Below are positions 50,943 to 61,398 of a DNA stretch of 64,000 nucleotides, one piece after another (position 1 is the stretch's first letter; each line of letters begins with the position of its first letter). Made by a program: the position numbers and the translations under genes. The stretch is from Marinifilum flexuosum (GTDB taxonomy: Bacteria; Bacteroidota; Bacteroidia; Bacteroidales; Marinifilaceae): contig NZ_RAPQ01000008.1 of assembly GCF_003610555.1 (NCBI RefSeq), positions 1,852,490 to 1,916,489 of the forward strand, written 5' to 3'. The notes under the pieces were generated by a model, which was given only the letters and a program-made list of their open reading frames with translations, was not told the origin of the DNA and ran no database searches.

Positions 50943-52184
50943 ATGTCAGAATTTATTAATAACAATGCTGCTCGCATTGATTCATTATTCCAGTTTTGTC
51001 TGGATCTGATTAAAGGGAAAAACGGCAAGGAATTAATTGAAGCTCATCAGGAGGCAATAGATCATTTGTGTCCTAACGATATCATTCAGGTGGTTCATAA
51101 GTTGGTTGAGGAAGATTTAGCCATGGACGATTTAAAAATTGGGATCAATAAATCATTGAATGTCTTTCACAATGCTATTATTTCTCATGAAAAACCTGAA
51201 GTGGATTCGAATCATTTCCTGGGAATCTTGATGCAGGAAAATAGAGAGTTGGAAAAACGATTGGGGGAAATAAAACCTTTGGTGAAATCGTTTAATAAAG
51301 CTGAAACTGAAGATGATTTAAAGAAAGATTTAAGAGAAATCCATTCAAGAATAGAAGGGTTTGCAGAATTTGAAAAGCATTATTCACGAAAAGAGAACAT
51401 CTTCTTTCCTTATTTCGAGAACCAGTACCCGGAGTACAAATGTTTGGGGGTGATGTGGTCCATTCATGATGATATCAGACGCCTTAGGAAGGAATTATTG
51501 CAAGCCCTTGCCACCGAACAATCGGATCTGAAATTGATTAATAAACTGATTGGAGACCTGTTCTTTTTAAAGTATACCATCATTTTCAGGGAAGAGTATT
51601 TGCTATTCCCTGTTGCATTGAATGCCGTATCATCTGATTTATGGGATGAGATGAACCAACAGAGTTTGGAAGTAGGCTTTAGCTTTATCGATCCCCCGGT
51701 ATTTACTTCTGATCGAAAAAGTAAAAAATCCAAGTCATTTTCATTCGAGGGAAAAGAGCTCGATGCAAAGCAATTGGGAAACACCATACTAAATTTCGAT
51801 ACTGGCTTAATGACTTTGGACCAGGCAATGATGCTTCTGAATCATCTACCTGTTGACATTACTATGATTGATGAAAATGATAGAGTAAGATTCTTTTCTA
51901 ATCCTAAAGATCGGTTCTTTACCCGTTCCAAGGCCATTATTGGCAGAACAGTTCAGAACTGTCATCCACCTGAAAGTGTTCATATTGTAGATGAGCTGTT
52001 GAAAGCTTTTAAATCGGGAGCAAAGGATAGCGAACCCTTCTGGATTCAGATGCAAGGCAGGTTTATTTTAATTCAATATTTTGCTTTGCGCGATGATGAA
52101 GGTAACTACAAAGGTTGTATCGAAGTGAGTCAGGATTTAACAGACCTTAAGAATTTGGAAGGAGAGAAGAGGCTGATGGAGTAA
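50943..52184 (+). CDS. DUF438 / hemerythrin / PAS domain sensor protein
   Basis: 413 residues from ATG 50943; the frame upstream lacks a good start. N-terminal DUF438 domain (about 20-85, LIKGKNGKELIEAHQEAIDHL), a hemerythrin-like four-helix part (about 90-230; HSRIEGFAEFEKHYSRKENIFFPYFE, GVMWSIHDDIR, FREEYLLFP carry H/E ligands) and a C-terminal PAS domain (about 300-410, LNHLPVDITMIDENDRVRFFS). Likely senses O2 or redox state through a diiron site; output not visible. Common in anaerobes. Confidence 0.88.
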   Translation: MSEFINNNAARIDSLFQFCLDLIKGKNGKELIEAHQEAIDHLCPNDIIQVVHKLVEEDLAMDDLKIGINKSLNVFHNAIISHEKPEVDSNHFLGILMQENRELEKRLGEIKPLVKSFNKAETEDDLKKDLREIHSRIEGFAEFEKHYSRKENIFFPYFENQYPEYKCLGVMWSIHDDIRRLRKELLQALATEQSDLKLINKLIGDLFFLKYTIIFREEYLLFPVALNAVSSDLWDEMNQQSLEVGFSFIDPPVFTSDRKSKKSKSFSFEGKELDAKQLGNTILNFDTGLMTLDQAMMLLNHLPVDITMIDENDRVRFFSNPKDRFFTRSKAIIGRTVQNCHPPESVHIVDELLKAFKSGAKDSEPFWIQMQGRFILIQYFALRDDEGNYKGCIEVSQDLTDLKNLEGEKRLME

Positions 52185-52209
52185 ATCGAAAACAGATATT
52201 TATTCAAAC

Positions 52210-52246
52210 AATAAGCCCTGAAAGAATTTTCCTTTCAGGGCTTATT
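52210..52246. terminator. Bidirectional terminator
   Basis: AATAAGCCCTGAAAG and its exact complement around AATTTTC, 15 bp perfect, between convergent genes. Confidence 0.95.
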
Positions 52247-52269
52247 GGTATTTTGAATATCAAGTGATT

Positions 52270-52644
52270 TTACAATCTGCTCATGAATTTTACAGGATCG
52301 ATAATATAGCGAACGTGGAAAGCAGAACCAATTTGTCCATCTTCGTCAGCTGCTTCAATTTCGAAACTTAATTTTTTACCATCCACTTTTACCAATTTTG
52401 CGGTGCAAGTAATTTTAGCACCAAGCTTGCTGGCTTTGATGTGTTTGGTGTCAATTTGAATTCCAACCGAATCCATTCCTTCTTCAAGATTAGCATCGAT
52501 ACAAGCTACTGCAGTTCCTTCCATAAAAGCAACCATTGCAGGAGTTGCATAAACATCCAATTTACCTGATCCGTGATATTTTGCTGTATTTTGTTCGCCA
52601 ACAATCATTTCTTGTGTGGCAGTTAATCCTTCTTTTAAAGCCAT
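52270..52644 (-). CDS. Thioesterase family (hot-dog fold) protein
   Basis: 124 residues: LDVYATPAMVAFMEGTAVACI and GIQIDTKHIKASKLGAKITCTAKL are the hot-dog core, with a fluoroacetyl-CoA-type catalytic E/T/H set plausible (E42, T44, H68 by eye). It should hydrolyse an acyl-CoA; substrate unknown. It lies 12 bp downstream of prfC and is probably co-transcribed. Confidence 0.85.
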   Translation of the reverse strand: MALKEGLTATQEMIVGEQNTAKYHGSGKLDVYATPAMVAFMEGTAVACIDANLEEGMDSVGIQIDTKHIKASKLGAKITCTAKLVKVDGKKLSFEIEAADEDGQIGSAFHVRYIIDPVKFMSRL

Positions 52645-52656
52645 ATTCTGTCTGAT

Positions 52657-54231
52657 TTAAAATTCTGATGTAAAATGGAATTCAAGATTCGGATAATTTG
52701 ATTGTGCCATTTGAAGCATGTATCCTGAATCTGCAAGGAAAACATCTCTACCATGCTTGTCTTTAGCCATGTACTGATATTTTGCCTTCTTGAATTCTTT
52801 TAATTGTTCTTCATCCTCGGTCTTAATCCAACAAGCTTTGTGAAGCATGATTGGTTCCCAACGACAGGATGCACTGTATTCGTGTAGCAAACGGTACTCG
52901 ATTACTTCGAACTGTAGCGCGCCAACGGTTCCAATTACTTTTCTTCCGTTGAACTGAGAAACAAACAACTGAGCAACCCCTTCATCCATTAACTGGTCAA
53001 TCCCTTTTGCCAATTGTTTCGATTTCATCGGATCGGCATTTTCGATGTATTTAAACAACTCAGGAGAGAAACTTGGAATTCCTTTAAAGTTGATTTTTTC
53101 TCCTTCGGTAAGAGTATCTCCAATTTTAAAGTTTCCTGTATCGTGCAAACCGATAATATCGCCAGGGAAAGCTTCCTCGACAATTGATTTTTTCTCGGCC
53201 ATAAATGCGGTTGGACTCGAGAACTTCAATTTTTTGCCATTTCTTACATGCAGATATGGTTTGTTTCTTTTAAAGGTTCCCGATACAATCTTTACAAAGG
53301 CAATTCTGTCTCGGTGGTTTGGATCCATATTCGCATGAATCTTAAACACAAATCCAGAGAACTTTTCTTCTTCAGGTTCAATAACTCTTTCAACCGTCTG
53401 ACATGGCAGTGGAGAAGGAGCTACTTTAATGAATACATCCAATAATTCGCGCACACCGAAATTGTTCAAAGCTGATCCAAAGAACACCGGAGCAATCTTA
53501 GCATCCAAATACTCCTGAACATCAAATTCAGGATAAACTCCCGATACCAAATCCAATTCCTCGCGAAGCACTTCTGCATCTTCTCCAATGTATTCTTCCA
53601 ATTTCGGGTTGGAGATATCATCAAATTCGATACTCTCTTCTACAGTTTGAGTAGCAGGAGTAAACAAACTTAAATTTTTGTGATAGATATTGTAAACACC
53701 TTTAAAGTCAGGGCCCATATTAATTGGCCAACTCAAAGGATTTACACTCAATTGCAATTCTTTTTCAATTTCATCAAGCAAATCAAAAGCATCCTTACCC
53801 AAGCGGTCCATTTTGTTAATGAATACGATTACAGGTGTTTTACGCATTCTACAAACCTTCATTAGCTTTCTGGTTTGTGCCTCAACCCCTTTGGCAACGT
53901 CAATTACAATAATTACACTATCGCAGGCAGTTAAGGTACGGTAGGTATCTTCTGCAAAATCCTGGTGACCTGGAGTATCAAGGATATTGATTTTATGTCC
54001 TTTGTACTCAAATCCCATTACCGATGTTGCAACCGAAATACCTCTCTGACGTTCAATTTCCATGAAGTCAGAAGTTGCAGTTTTCTTAATCTTGTTTGAT
54101 TTTACAGCACCTGCAACGTGAATTGCACCACCAAAAAGAAGTAATTTTTCGGTTAGTGTAGTTTTACCGGCATCCGGGTGTGAAATAATTCCGAACGTAC
54201 GGCGTCTTTTAATTTCTTCTTTGAAACCCAT
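52657..54231 (-). CDS. prfC: Peptide chain release factor 3
   Basis: 524 residues, the full length of RF3. GTPase motifs: G1 [10 protein letters not shown]2/switch [10 protein letters not shown]3 DTPGH, G4 NKMD. The rest covers the EF-Tu-like barrel and RF3 C-terminal domain ([12 protein letters not shown]). It recycles RF1/RF2 from the ribosome. Minus-strand -7 element at 54267-54274. Confidence 0.97.
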   Translation of the reverse strand: MGFKEEIKRRRTFGIISHPDAGKTTLTEKLLLFGGAIHVAGAVKSNKIKKTATSDFMEIERQRGISVATSVMGFEYKGHKINILDTPGHQDFAEDTYRTLTACDSVIIVIDVAKGVEAQTRKLMKVCRMRKTPVIVFINKMDRLGKDAFDLLDEIEKELQLSVNPLSWPINMGPDFKGVYNIYHKNLSLFTPATQTVEESIEFDDISNPKLEEYIGEDAEVLREELDLVSGVYPEFDVQEYLDAKIAPVFFGSALNNFGVRELLDVFIKVAPSPLPCQTVERVIEPEEEKFSGFVFKIHANMDPNHRDRIAFVKIVSGTFKRNKPYLHVRNGKKLKFSSPTAFMAEKKSIVEEAFPGDIIGLHDTGNFKIGDTLTEGEKINFKGIPSFSPELFKYIENADPMKSKQLAKGIDQLMDEGVAQLFVSQFNGRKVIGTVGALQFEVIEYRLLHEYSASCRWEPIMLHKACWIKTEDEEQLKEFKKAKYQYMAKDKHGRDVFLADSGYMLQMAQSNYPNLEFHFTSEF

Positions 54232-54266
54232 TTATAGAATTGTATTTACTTTCAAAATTTAGCATG

Positions 54267-54274
54267 CAAAAGTA
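54267..54274 (-). promoter_or_regulatory. Candidate -7 element of prfC
   Basis: On the minus strand TACTTTTG matches TAnnTTTG, 36 bp before the ATG at 54231. Confidence 0.45.
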
Positions 54275-54385
54275 GTAATTAATACCGACAACTTATGCGA
54301 TATATTTGGTTTAAAACTTTAATTACTGGTTAAAAATTGAATCTTTTTCTTATCTTCACGCTTCCAAAATTCAAAACACACTAAA

Positions 54386-54892
54386 ATGAAGCAAATTGGG
54401 TTACTTTCCGATACGCATGGGTATCTTGATTCTGTTGCATTAAAGCATTTGAGTGATTGTGATGAAATTTGGCATGCTGGAGATATTGGAAATATTGAAA
54501 CGGCAGAAGCTCTTGATCAAATCGCACCTCTCGTTGCAGTTCATGGCAATATTGATGGTCAGGAAGTTCGTTCGCAATATTCAAAGCATAATCGATTTAC
54601 ATGCGAGAATGTGGATGTTTGGATGACTCATATTGGAGGATATCCAAAAAGGTATGATGTAAATGTGAAGCCGGAAATTTTTAACAATCCGCCACAACTT
54701 TTTATTTCAGGACATTCCCACATTTTAAAAGTGGTATTCGACAAGGAGTTGAACTTGTTACACATTAATCCTGGAGCTGCAGGATTACAGGGATTTCACA
54801 AGGTTCAAACTTTAGTGAAATTTATAATCGATGGTAAAGAGATTAAAGACCTTCAGGTGGTCGAATTCGGAACAAAGGGTAGATCTCTTTAA
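54386..54892 (+). CDS. YfcE/MJ0936-type metallophosphoesterase
   Basis: 168 residues: GLLSDTHG (D8, H10), AGDIGN, VHGNIDG, MTHIGG and SGHSHI are the five metal motifs of the small phosphodiesterase group (YfcE, MJ0936). It cleaves artificial phosphodiesters in known cases; the natural substrate is open. Divergent from prfC. Confidence 0.92.
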   Translation: MKQIGLLSDTHGYLDSVALKHLSDCDEIWHAGDIGNIETAEALDQIAPLVAVHGNIDGQEVRSQYSKHNRFTCENVDVWMTHIGGYPKRYDVNVKPEIFNNPPQLFISGHSHILKVVFDKELNLLHINPGAAGLQGFHKVQTLVKFIIDGKEIKDLQVVEFGTKGRSL

Positions 54893-55257
54893 AGGAATTT
54901 AAATTCAAACCTGAAATCAAATTTATTAGGGGGAATTTTTTTTGGTATACTAAAATTATGCCAAAGGTGTAAATTTTGAGTTTTCTTAAACAAGAAATTC
55001 ACCTTCATCTTTTTAAAATACCAAGTTTTTGTTATATTTAGATATCTAAATTTGATCTTACTTAACACTTGTTTATGAGTATTGAGTGAGGCTAAAATAT
55101 TGAGATTTAGAAATATCAGCATTTGCAGATATGTGTTAAAAATACGCATAAAAAGATCGGGAAATCCGATAAGATTGATTTGCATTCTAAGATTTTCGAT
55201 TGCTAAATGCTGAAAGACCAAAATTTGAATTAAAAATTAATCAAAAATTCACTAGAC
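54893..55257. other. Intergenic region upstream of aconitase (365 bp)
   Basis: No gene fits. The one clear element is the palindrome with overlapping -7 box at 55036-55054, described separately. The rest is AT-rich and mostly unstructured. Confidence 0.5.
55036..55054 (+). promoter_or_regulatory. Palindrome overlapping a -7 element upstream of acnA
   Basis: ATTTAGATATCTAAAT is a perfect 16-bp palindrome at 55036-55051 and overlaps TAAATTTG (55047-55054), an exact -7 match. TTTG at 55028-55031 is a possible -33 box at a short spacing (15 bp). A regulator bound to the palindrome would block the promoter (inference). Leader to ATG 55258 would be about 195 nt. Confidence 0.5.
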
Positions 55258-57522
55258 ATGCTATTTGATTTTGAATTGATAAAATCTGTTTATGAGAAGA
55301 TGCCCGAAAGGGTGAATAAAGCCAGAAATGTTCTTGGCAAACCACTAACCTTAAGTGAAAAAATATTGTATTCACATTTATCTGTTGAAGAAAAAGGTGA
55401 AAAATTTGAAAGAGGAGTAGATTACGTAAATTTTGCTCCGGATAGAGTTGCAATGCAGGATGCTACAGCTCAAATGGCTTTACTTCAGTTTATGAATGCA
55501 GGTAAGCCTAAAGTAGCGGTACCATCTACAGTACATTGTGATCATTTGATTCAGGCATCAATAGGAGCTGAAAAAGATTTGGCTGACGCTAAGGATCAAA
55601 ACAATGAGGTATATAACTTTTTGGAATCTGTATCTAATAAATATGGTATTGGCTTTTGGAAACCGGGAGCTGGTATTATTCACCAGGTAGTTTTGGAAAA
55701 CTATGCATTCCCCGGAGGTATGATGATTGGTACCGATTCTCACACTGTAAATGCAGGTGGTTTGGGTATGGTAGCCATTGGTGTTGGCGGAGCTGATGCT
55801 GTAGATGTAATGGCAGGAATGCCTTGGGAATTAAAAATGCCAAAATTAATTGGAGTAAAACTTACAGGTAAATTAAGCGGATGGGTTTCTCCTAAAGATG
55901 TAATATTAAAAGTAGCTGGTATTCTTACCGTAAAAGGTGGTACTGGTGCAATTGTAGAGTATTTTGGAGAGGGTGCCGATGCCATGTCATGTACAGGTAA
56001 AGGTACTATTTGTAACATGGGTGCTGAGATTGGTGCTACGACTTCCATTTTTGGTTACGATCAGAATATGAGCAACTATTTGCGTCACACAGGTCGTGAA
56101 CAAGTTGCAGATTTGGCGGATGTAGTAATGGAGCACTTGCGTTCTGATGAAGAAGTGTACCAAAATCCTGAAAAATACTACGATCAACTAATCGAGATAA
56201 ATCTTTCGGAGATAGAGCCATATATTAATGGTCCGTTTACTCCTGATTTGGCTCACGATTTGTCATCTTTTGCCAAAGCAGTTAAGGAGAATGATTATCC
56301 TCAAACTTTAGAGGTTGGTTTGATCGGATCTTGTACGAACTCATCATATGAAGATTTATCGAGAGCTGCATCACTTGCGAAGCAGGCTAAAGATAAGAAT
56401 CTGAAAGTAAAGGCTGAATTTGTGGTAACTCCTGGTTCGGAACTGGTGCGATATACTACAGAGCGAGACGGAATCCTGAAAGAATTTGAAGATATTGGAG
56501 GTGTGATTATGGCCAATGCATGTGGACCTTGTATTGGGCAATGGAAACGCCATACCGATGATCCGACAAGAAAGAACTCAATCATTACTTCTTTCAATAG
56601 AAATTTTGCCAAGCGTAATGATGGGAATCCAAATACACATGGTTTTGTAGCTTCGCCAGAATTGGTTACGGCTATGGCTATTGCAGGAGATTTGTGTTTC
56701 AATCCAATGACTGATACTCTTGTTAATGAAGATGGAGTAGAGGTGAAGCTTGATGAACCAACAGGACTAGAATTTCCACCAAATGGATTTGACATGAAGG
56801 ATTCAGGTTATCTGGCTCCTCAGGCAAATGGTTCGGAAGTGGTTGTGGATGTGAAAGAAGATTCGGAGCGTTTGCAATTGTTAGCTCCTTTTGGAGAATG
56901 GGATGGTTCAGATTACAAAGGATTAAGCCTGTTGATCAAGGCCAAAGGAAAATGTACAACAGACCACATTTCTATGGCAGGACCGTGGTTAAGATTCCGC
57001 GGGCATTTGGATAACATTTCGAACAATATGCTGATTGGAGCTGTTAATTACTTTAACGAAGAGACCAATTCCATTTTTAATCCGGTTAGTGGTTCTTATG
57101 ATGAAGTTCCTGCTACAGCTCGAGCGTTAAAAGCACAAGGAGTAGGTTCAATCGTAGTTGGGGATGAAAACTATGGTGAAGGATCATCAAGAGAACATGC
57201 TGCAATGGAGCCGCGTCATTTGGGTGTTAAAGCCGTTATTGTGCGTTCGTTTGCTCGGATTCATGAAACCAATTTGAAAAAACAAGGAGTTCTGGCACTT
57301 ACATTTGCTGATAAAGCGGATTACGATAAAATTCAGGAAAAAGATCAAATTGATATTATCGGTTTAACTGATTTTACTCCTGGAACACCATTAACACTTG
57401 TTGTAACACATGAAGATGGAACAAGTGACAGTATTGTAGCAAATCACTCATACAATAATGTGCAAATTGAGTGGTTTAAAGCAGGAAGTGCACTGAACTT
57501 AATCAGAAAACAGAACAAGTAA
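55258..57522 (+). CDS. Aconitate hydratase
   Basis: 754 residues, the mitochondrial-type aconitase length. Cluster cysteines lie in SCTNSSYED and [11 protein letters not shown]; other landmarks are [27 protein letters not shown] and the swivel domain IVGDENYG. It converts citrate to isocitrate in the TCA cycle and depends on a [4Fe-4S] cluster, so it is sensitive to O2 and NO. Operon with citrate synthase, 68 bp downstream. Confidence 0.97.
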   Translation: MLFDFELIKSVYEKMPERVNKARNVLGKPLTLSEKILYSHLSVEEKGEKFERGVDYVNFAPDRVAMQDATAQMALLQFMNAGKPKVAVPSTVHCDHLIQASIGAEKDLADAKDQNNEVYNFLESVSNKYGIGFWKPGAGIIHQVVLENYAFPGGMMIGTDSHTVNAGGLGMVAIGVGGADAVDVMAGMPWELKMPKLIGVKLTGKLSGWVSPKDVILKVAGILTVKGGTGAIVEYFGEGADAMSCTGKGTICNMGAEIGATTSIFGYDQNMSNYLRHTGREQVADLADVVMEHLRSDEEVYQNPEKYYDQLIEINLSEIEPYINGPFTPDLAHDLSSFAKAVKENDYPQTLEVGLIGSCTNSSYEDLSRAASLAKQAKDKNLKVKAEFVVTPGSELVRYTTERDGILKEFEDIGGVIMANACGPCIGQWKRHTDDPTRKNSIITSFNRNFAKRNDGNPNTHGFVASPELVTAMAIAGDLCFNPMTDTLVNEDGVEVKLDEPTGLEFPPNGFDMKDSGYLAPQANGSEVVVDVKEDSERLQLLAPFGEWDGSDYKGLSLLIKAKGKCTTDHISMAGPWLRFRGHLDNISNNMLIGAVNYFNEETNSIFNPVSGSYDEVPATARALKAQGVGSIVVGDENYGEGSSREHAAMEPRHLGVKAVIVRSFARIHETNLKKQGVLALTFADKADYDKIQEKDQIDIIGLTDFTPGTPLTLVVTHEDGTSDSIVANHSYNNVQIEWFKAGSALNLIRKQNK

Positions 57523-57590
57523 AACAAAAAACAATGAATAATCCTGGAATCAATTACCCCACTTGATTCCAACTCTAAAGTATAGACCAT

Positions 57591-58925
57591 ATGAAGAAAA
57601 CATTAAAACAAACTTTGTCTGTGAAGATTGAAGAACACAGACCAAGAACAAAACGCCTGTTAAAGGAATATGGAGATGTGGTTGTAGATAATGTAACCGT
57701 ATCTCAGGTGATTGGAGGAATGAGGGGATTGAAATCACTGGTTACTGATATTTCTTACCTGGATCCTGAGGAAGGTATCCGTTACAGAGGATATACACTG
57801 GGAGAAGTAATTGAAAACTTACCAAAACCTAAAGGTGGAACAATGCCTTATGTGGAAGGTTTGTTTTATCTGTTACTAACCGGCGATTTCCCAAATCAGG
57901 AAGAGGTAATGCAAGTAGTTGATGAATTTAGCAAGAGAAGAATTGTTCCTCGCTATGTTTATGAGGTAATTGATTCTTTCCCATGTTGCAGCCATCCAAT
58001 GGCCATTTTCTCAACTGCAATTCTAACATTGAATCGTGAATCGGTGTTTAACAGACAGTATCATGCAGGTTTAAATAAGAAAGATTACTGGGAAGCAACA
58101 TATGAAGATGCGCTTAACCTATTGGCTAAACTTCCTGAAATTGCTTCTTATATCTACAATAAATTATATCGACAAGGACCAAGAATCCAATCGAATCCTA
58201 ACCTGGATATGGGTGGAAACTTCGCACATATGATGGGAATTGATAAACCTTACGATGATGTATCAAGATTACATTTTATTATTCATAGTGATCACGAAAG
58301 TGGTAATGTGAGTGCACATACAGGTCATCTTGTAGCAAGTTCTTTGTCTGATATTTACTTGTCGATATCAGCAATGATTAATGGCTTGGCAGGACCACTT
58401 CATGGCTTGGCTAATCAGGAAGTTTTAAGATGGCTACAGGATGTGATGGATAAGATGGGCAATAAAGTGCCTACCGAGGATGAGATGAAACAATTTGTTT
58501 GGGATACACTTAATTCGGGTCAGGTAATTCCAGGTTTCGGTCACGCTGTATTGCGTAAAACCGATCCTCGTTACATGTTGCAACGTGAATTTAGCTTAAA
58601 GAACTTGCCTGATGATCCAATTTTCAAATATGCTGACTTACTTTACAATGTGGTGCCTCCAATTTTGAAAGAACATGGTAAGGCGAAAAATCCATGGCCA
58701 AATGTGGATGCTCAGTCGGGTGTAATTCAGTGGCATTATGGTGTTACCGAATATGATTTCTACACAGTTTTATTTGGTATTGGTAGAGCTATTGGTATTT
58801 GTGCCAATATTATTTGGGACAGAGCTTTAGGTTATCCTTTGGAAAGACCAAAATCGATAACAACTGATATGTTGGAGAAAATAGCTGGTATTAAAAAGGA
58901 AGTGGCAGAAACACAGCAAAGTTAA
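57591..58925 (+). CDS. Citrate synthase
   Basis: 444 residues with both citrate synthase histidine motifs (GPLHGLANQEVL and GFGHAVLRKTDPR) and the C-terminal aspartate region (QWHYGVTEYDFYTVLFGIGRA). It forms citrate from oxaloacetate and acetyl-CoA. Longer than the usual bacterial type and like the eukaryotic/Bacteroidota form. Isocitrate dehydrogenase is not next to it. Confidence 0.95.
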   Translation: MKKTLKQTLSVKIEEHRPRTKRLLKEYGDVVVDNVTVSQVIGGMRGLKSLVTDISYLDPEEGIRYRGYTLGEVIENLPKPKGGTMPYVEGLFYLLLTGDFPNQEEVMQVVDEFSKRRIVPRYVYEVIDSFPCCSHPMAIFSTAILTLNRESVFNRQYHAGLNKKDYWEATYEDALNLLAKLPEIASYIYNKLYRQGPRIQSNPNLDMGGNFAHMMGIDKPYDDVSRLHFIIHSDHESGNVSAHTGHLVASSLSDIYLSISAMINGLAGPLHGLANQEVLRWLQDVMDKMGNKVPTEDEMKQFVWDTLNSGQVIPGFGHAVLRKTDPRYMLQREFSLKNLPDDPIFKYADLLYNVVPPILKEHGKAKNPWPNVDAQSGVIQWHYGVTEYDFYTVLFGIGRAIGICANIIWDRALGYPLERPKSITTDMLEKIAGIKKEVAETQQS

Positions 58926-58945
58926 ATGATTATAAAACAAGATAG

Positions 58946-58981
58946 AAAGCTGATTTCAATTTATTGATTTCAGCTTTTTTT
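58946..58981 (+). terminator. Terminator after citrate synthase
   Basis: AAAGCTGA and TCAGCTTT with a 2-bp mismatch then TTCAA/TTGAA-type extension, followed by a T-run. Confidence 0.85.
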
Positions 58982-58988
58982 GTATAAA

Positions 58989-59029
58989 AAAACTGTAAAA
59001 AAGTCTGGTGATAACTTTTTTACAGTTTT
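58989..59029. repeat. 16-bp perfect hairpin
   Basis: AAAACTGTAAAAAAGT and ACTTTTTTACAGTTTT are exact complements around CTGGTGATA. It lies directly behind the citrate synthase terminator. Use unknown. Confidence 0.7.
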
Positions 59030-59086
59030 GAAGCAAAAACTAACAATATGGAAAAGTTCCAATAAATACAATTTAATAAGTGGGAA

Positions 59087-59209
59087 ATACTTCAAATCCT
59101 ACTAAACTCTAACCCTTTACCTAAACAATGTAGGATTTGAAGTATATTCGCAGTTGAAAATTAAACTACCTCTACTCACTCACAATGCCTGTATGGTTAA
59201 ACATTGTGA
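59087..59209. other. Structured non-coding DNA with two perfect inverted repeats
   Basis: ATACTTCAAATCCTAC (59087-59102) is repeated inverted without mismatch at 59130-59145, and TCACAATG (59180-59187) pairs with CATTGTGA (59202-59209). No gene is present in the 58926-59414 interval. It may be an untranslated RNA or remnant element. Confidence 0.45.
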
Positions 59210-59369
59210 TTTCCCTTTCACATTACAAATATGGTTTCTTTTGGGACAGGAAAATAGATTGAATTTACCCAAACTGCAGGGATTATATACTCAAAATACA
59301 ATGGGTATTTTACGTCATCAGAGACATAAATAAAGATAATGTTTAATTAGGGTGTGTTGTAGGTAAGAA

Positions 59370-59407
59370 AAAAGCCAATCTTTTATAACTTGTAAAGATT
59401 GGCTTTT
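59370..59407 (-). terminator. Terminator of the NMO-like gene
   Basis: AAAAGCCAATCTTT and AAAGATTGGCTTTT pair perfectly around a 10-nt loop; on the minus strand a T-run (TTTTTTC) follows. Confidence 0.95.
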
Positions 59408-59414
59408 GTATGAC

Positions 59415-61211
59415 TTATGATTCTGTTTTTATCAGAATACTCTTAATTTCTCCTTCGAGTTTTTCCAAATCTTTCGAAACTTGAATTTTCATGTCATTGT
59501 ACTTCTCTGAAAATTTCTGAGAAAGACCTTTATAGTAATCTACACCACTTAAAAGGTTTTTCTTAAATCCTTCAAGAGATTTAACTTGTTTAGGAATTGG
59601 ATTCTTGACTTCTGACACTTGTTCTTTTAAGTAGTCGTAATACAAATTCAATTCTTTGATAAACATGTGAGGTCTGTCTTTTCTTTCGATCAAATTTGTA
59701 CGGTTGTAAATGTGATCGATCATCTCTTTTAGCTTCACCTTTTTCGTAAAATACGCAAGATTAGGTCCTGGACAAATTGAAACTCCATCACCGTCTTTCT
59801 TTGTATCAATTTCATTTACCAGATACGAAGCAGTGGATAACCCTTTACACAAACATGTCTTTTGAAGTAAAAGATTTATCTCTTTCTCAAGTTCTTCTTT
59901 TGGTAAGTTTTGCTCTCTTAAGTGAGCTAACTTTAATTTCTGATATTGACGAGAAGCGGTACAAATTGGTTCCTTGGTAAACTCTGTATTTGCGATCATG
60001 TATCGCTTGGTACAAGGACTTCCTGGTTTATTTTGTTTCAATCTGTCCCAAACATCGGCATCTCTGGTGTTGCTATTCAAATTATTAAATCTTACACCAA
60101 GAGGAGAAGCGTGACTTAAAGAAAGATCTTCTTCATCGGCTTTTTCAAGCAATGACAGTGTTTTTTCATCAACATCACAAGCTTCAGGAACCATTAGGAA
60201 TGGTGATCCCCAACCAATAGAATCTAAATTATACTGTTGCATTAAGAATTCATGCTCTTCTGCAGTTCCAACACCTCCTTGAGCGGTAACTTTAATGCTT
60301 AGTGGTTTAGATGGAATAGTTTTTCCTTTTTCCTTCAAAGTGCCAAAAAGAACAGGATTAAGACTGTCTCTTAATTCATCTCTCTTTTCTTTGAACTCTT
60401 GAAGGATAGGGCCCATTAAAAAACCATCGGTGGCAAATGCGTGCCCACCACAGTTCAAGCCTGATTCAATTCGATATTCCGAGATCCAAATTCCCTTTTT
60501 GGCAAGAAAGCGTCCTTGAATTAGAGCCGATCGGTAATCGCTCACTTTCAGAACTATTTTTTTCTTGATATATCCATTTGTATCTGGATAGAAATCATCG
60601 AACTGCTCAAGGTAGCCATACAAACGTGGGTTCATTCCAGCAGAAAGGACCATGGAGCTCTCCAGGTTACTCATCGCAAATCCACGAAGAGCTGCATGGG
60701 CATCATTGAATTCTACAGGTAAATCTTCACCTTCATATTGGTTTCCCTTGTCTAATTTGGTCATGATATTTACATCAATCGACCCAAGAGGAAGGTTATT
60801 GCTTAACCATTCTTTTGCTTCTTTCACATAAGGATTATCAGCAAATTTTTCTTTGAACTCTTTCTTTACTTCTGAAAAATCAGGAAGTAAATCTAAGTAT
60901 TCCTCAATCTCTTTTCCTTTATCCTGAATGGATTCTTTAAGATTTTCAAACTTCTCCTTCACCAAATTATCTAATAAATTTAGATAAGATGTAATTCTTT
61001 CTGCACGAAAATCTTTGGTCTTTTCTGTAATAGGCTTAAATGGAAGGCTTAACTTCTTGCAGTACATTTCTCGCATTTTCTCTACAAGAACATCATCTAC
61101 GATTGATACTACCGAAGAAATTCCCAAATGAGCCACTTTTACAGGAGTATCCACAGTAAATCCTGTACCCATAACAGGAATGTGGAAACTATGTCCTAAA
61201 ATTTTACTCAT
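59415..61211 (-). CDS. Large protein with nitronate monooxygenase/IMPDH-like TIM-barrel features
   Basis: 598 residues. VKVAHLGISSVVSIVDDVL near the N-terminus and LNCGGHAFATDGF, VTAQGGVGTAEEHEFL in the middle resemble the FMN-binding nitronate monooxygenase (NMO/NPD) fold. A helical insert sits at about 60-130 and a C-terminal helical region carries a cysteine group (EPICTAS, KTCLCKGL, SICPGPN) that could hold a metal or cluster. No known enzyme has exactly this arrangement in my memory; NMO-like is the best guess. The gene is monocistronic, with a strong terminator. Confidence 0.55.
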   Translation of the reverse strand: MSKILGHSFHIPVMGTGFTVDTPVKVAHLGISSVVSIVDDVLVEKMREMYCKKLSLPFKPITEKTKDFRAERITSYLNLLDNLVKEKFENLKESIQDKGKEIEEYLDLLPDFSEVKKEFKEKFADNPYVKEAKEWLSNNLPLGSIDVNIMTKLDKGNQYEGEDLPVEFNDAHAALRGFAMSNLESSMVLSAGMNPRLYGYLEQFDDFYPDTNGYIKKKIVLKVSDYRSALIQGRFLAKKGIWISEYRIESGLNCGGHAFATDGFLMGPILQEFKEKRDELRDSLNPVLFGTLKEKGKTIPSKPLSIKVTAQGGVGTAEEHEFLMQQYNLDSIGWGSPFLMVPEACDVDEKTLSLLEKADEEDLSLSHASPLGVRFNNLNSNTRDADVWDRLKQNKPGSPCTKRYMIANTEFTKEPICTASRQYQKLKLAHLREQNLPKEELEKEINLLLQKTCLCKGLSTASYLVNEIDTKKDGDGVSICPGPNLAYFTKKVKLKEMIDHIYNRTNLIERKDRPHMFIKELNLYYDYLKEQVSEVKNPIPKQVKSLEGFKKNLLSGVDYYKGLSQKFSEKYNDMKIQVSKDLEKLEGEIKSILIKTES

Positions 61212-61398
61212 GAATTGTTTTTATTGATTTAATGATACTTTACCAATGTCATGCATCGACTTTTTTATCGTGTGGCAAGTTAGATGAAATAGCCATCAAA
61301 TCAAAGATAATTCAATAGAAAGTGTTTTATATTAAAGTTTAGCTTGGTGAAAGTTGAATAAAGAGCATTGTAGTGTTTTTCAAAAAATAAATTAAGCC

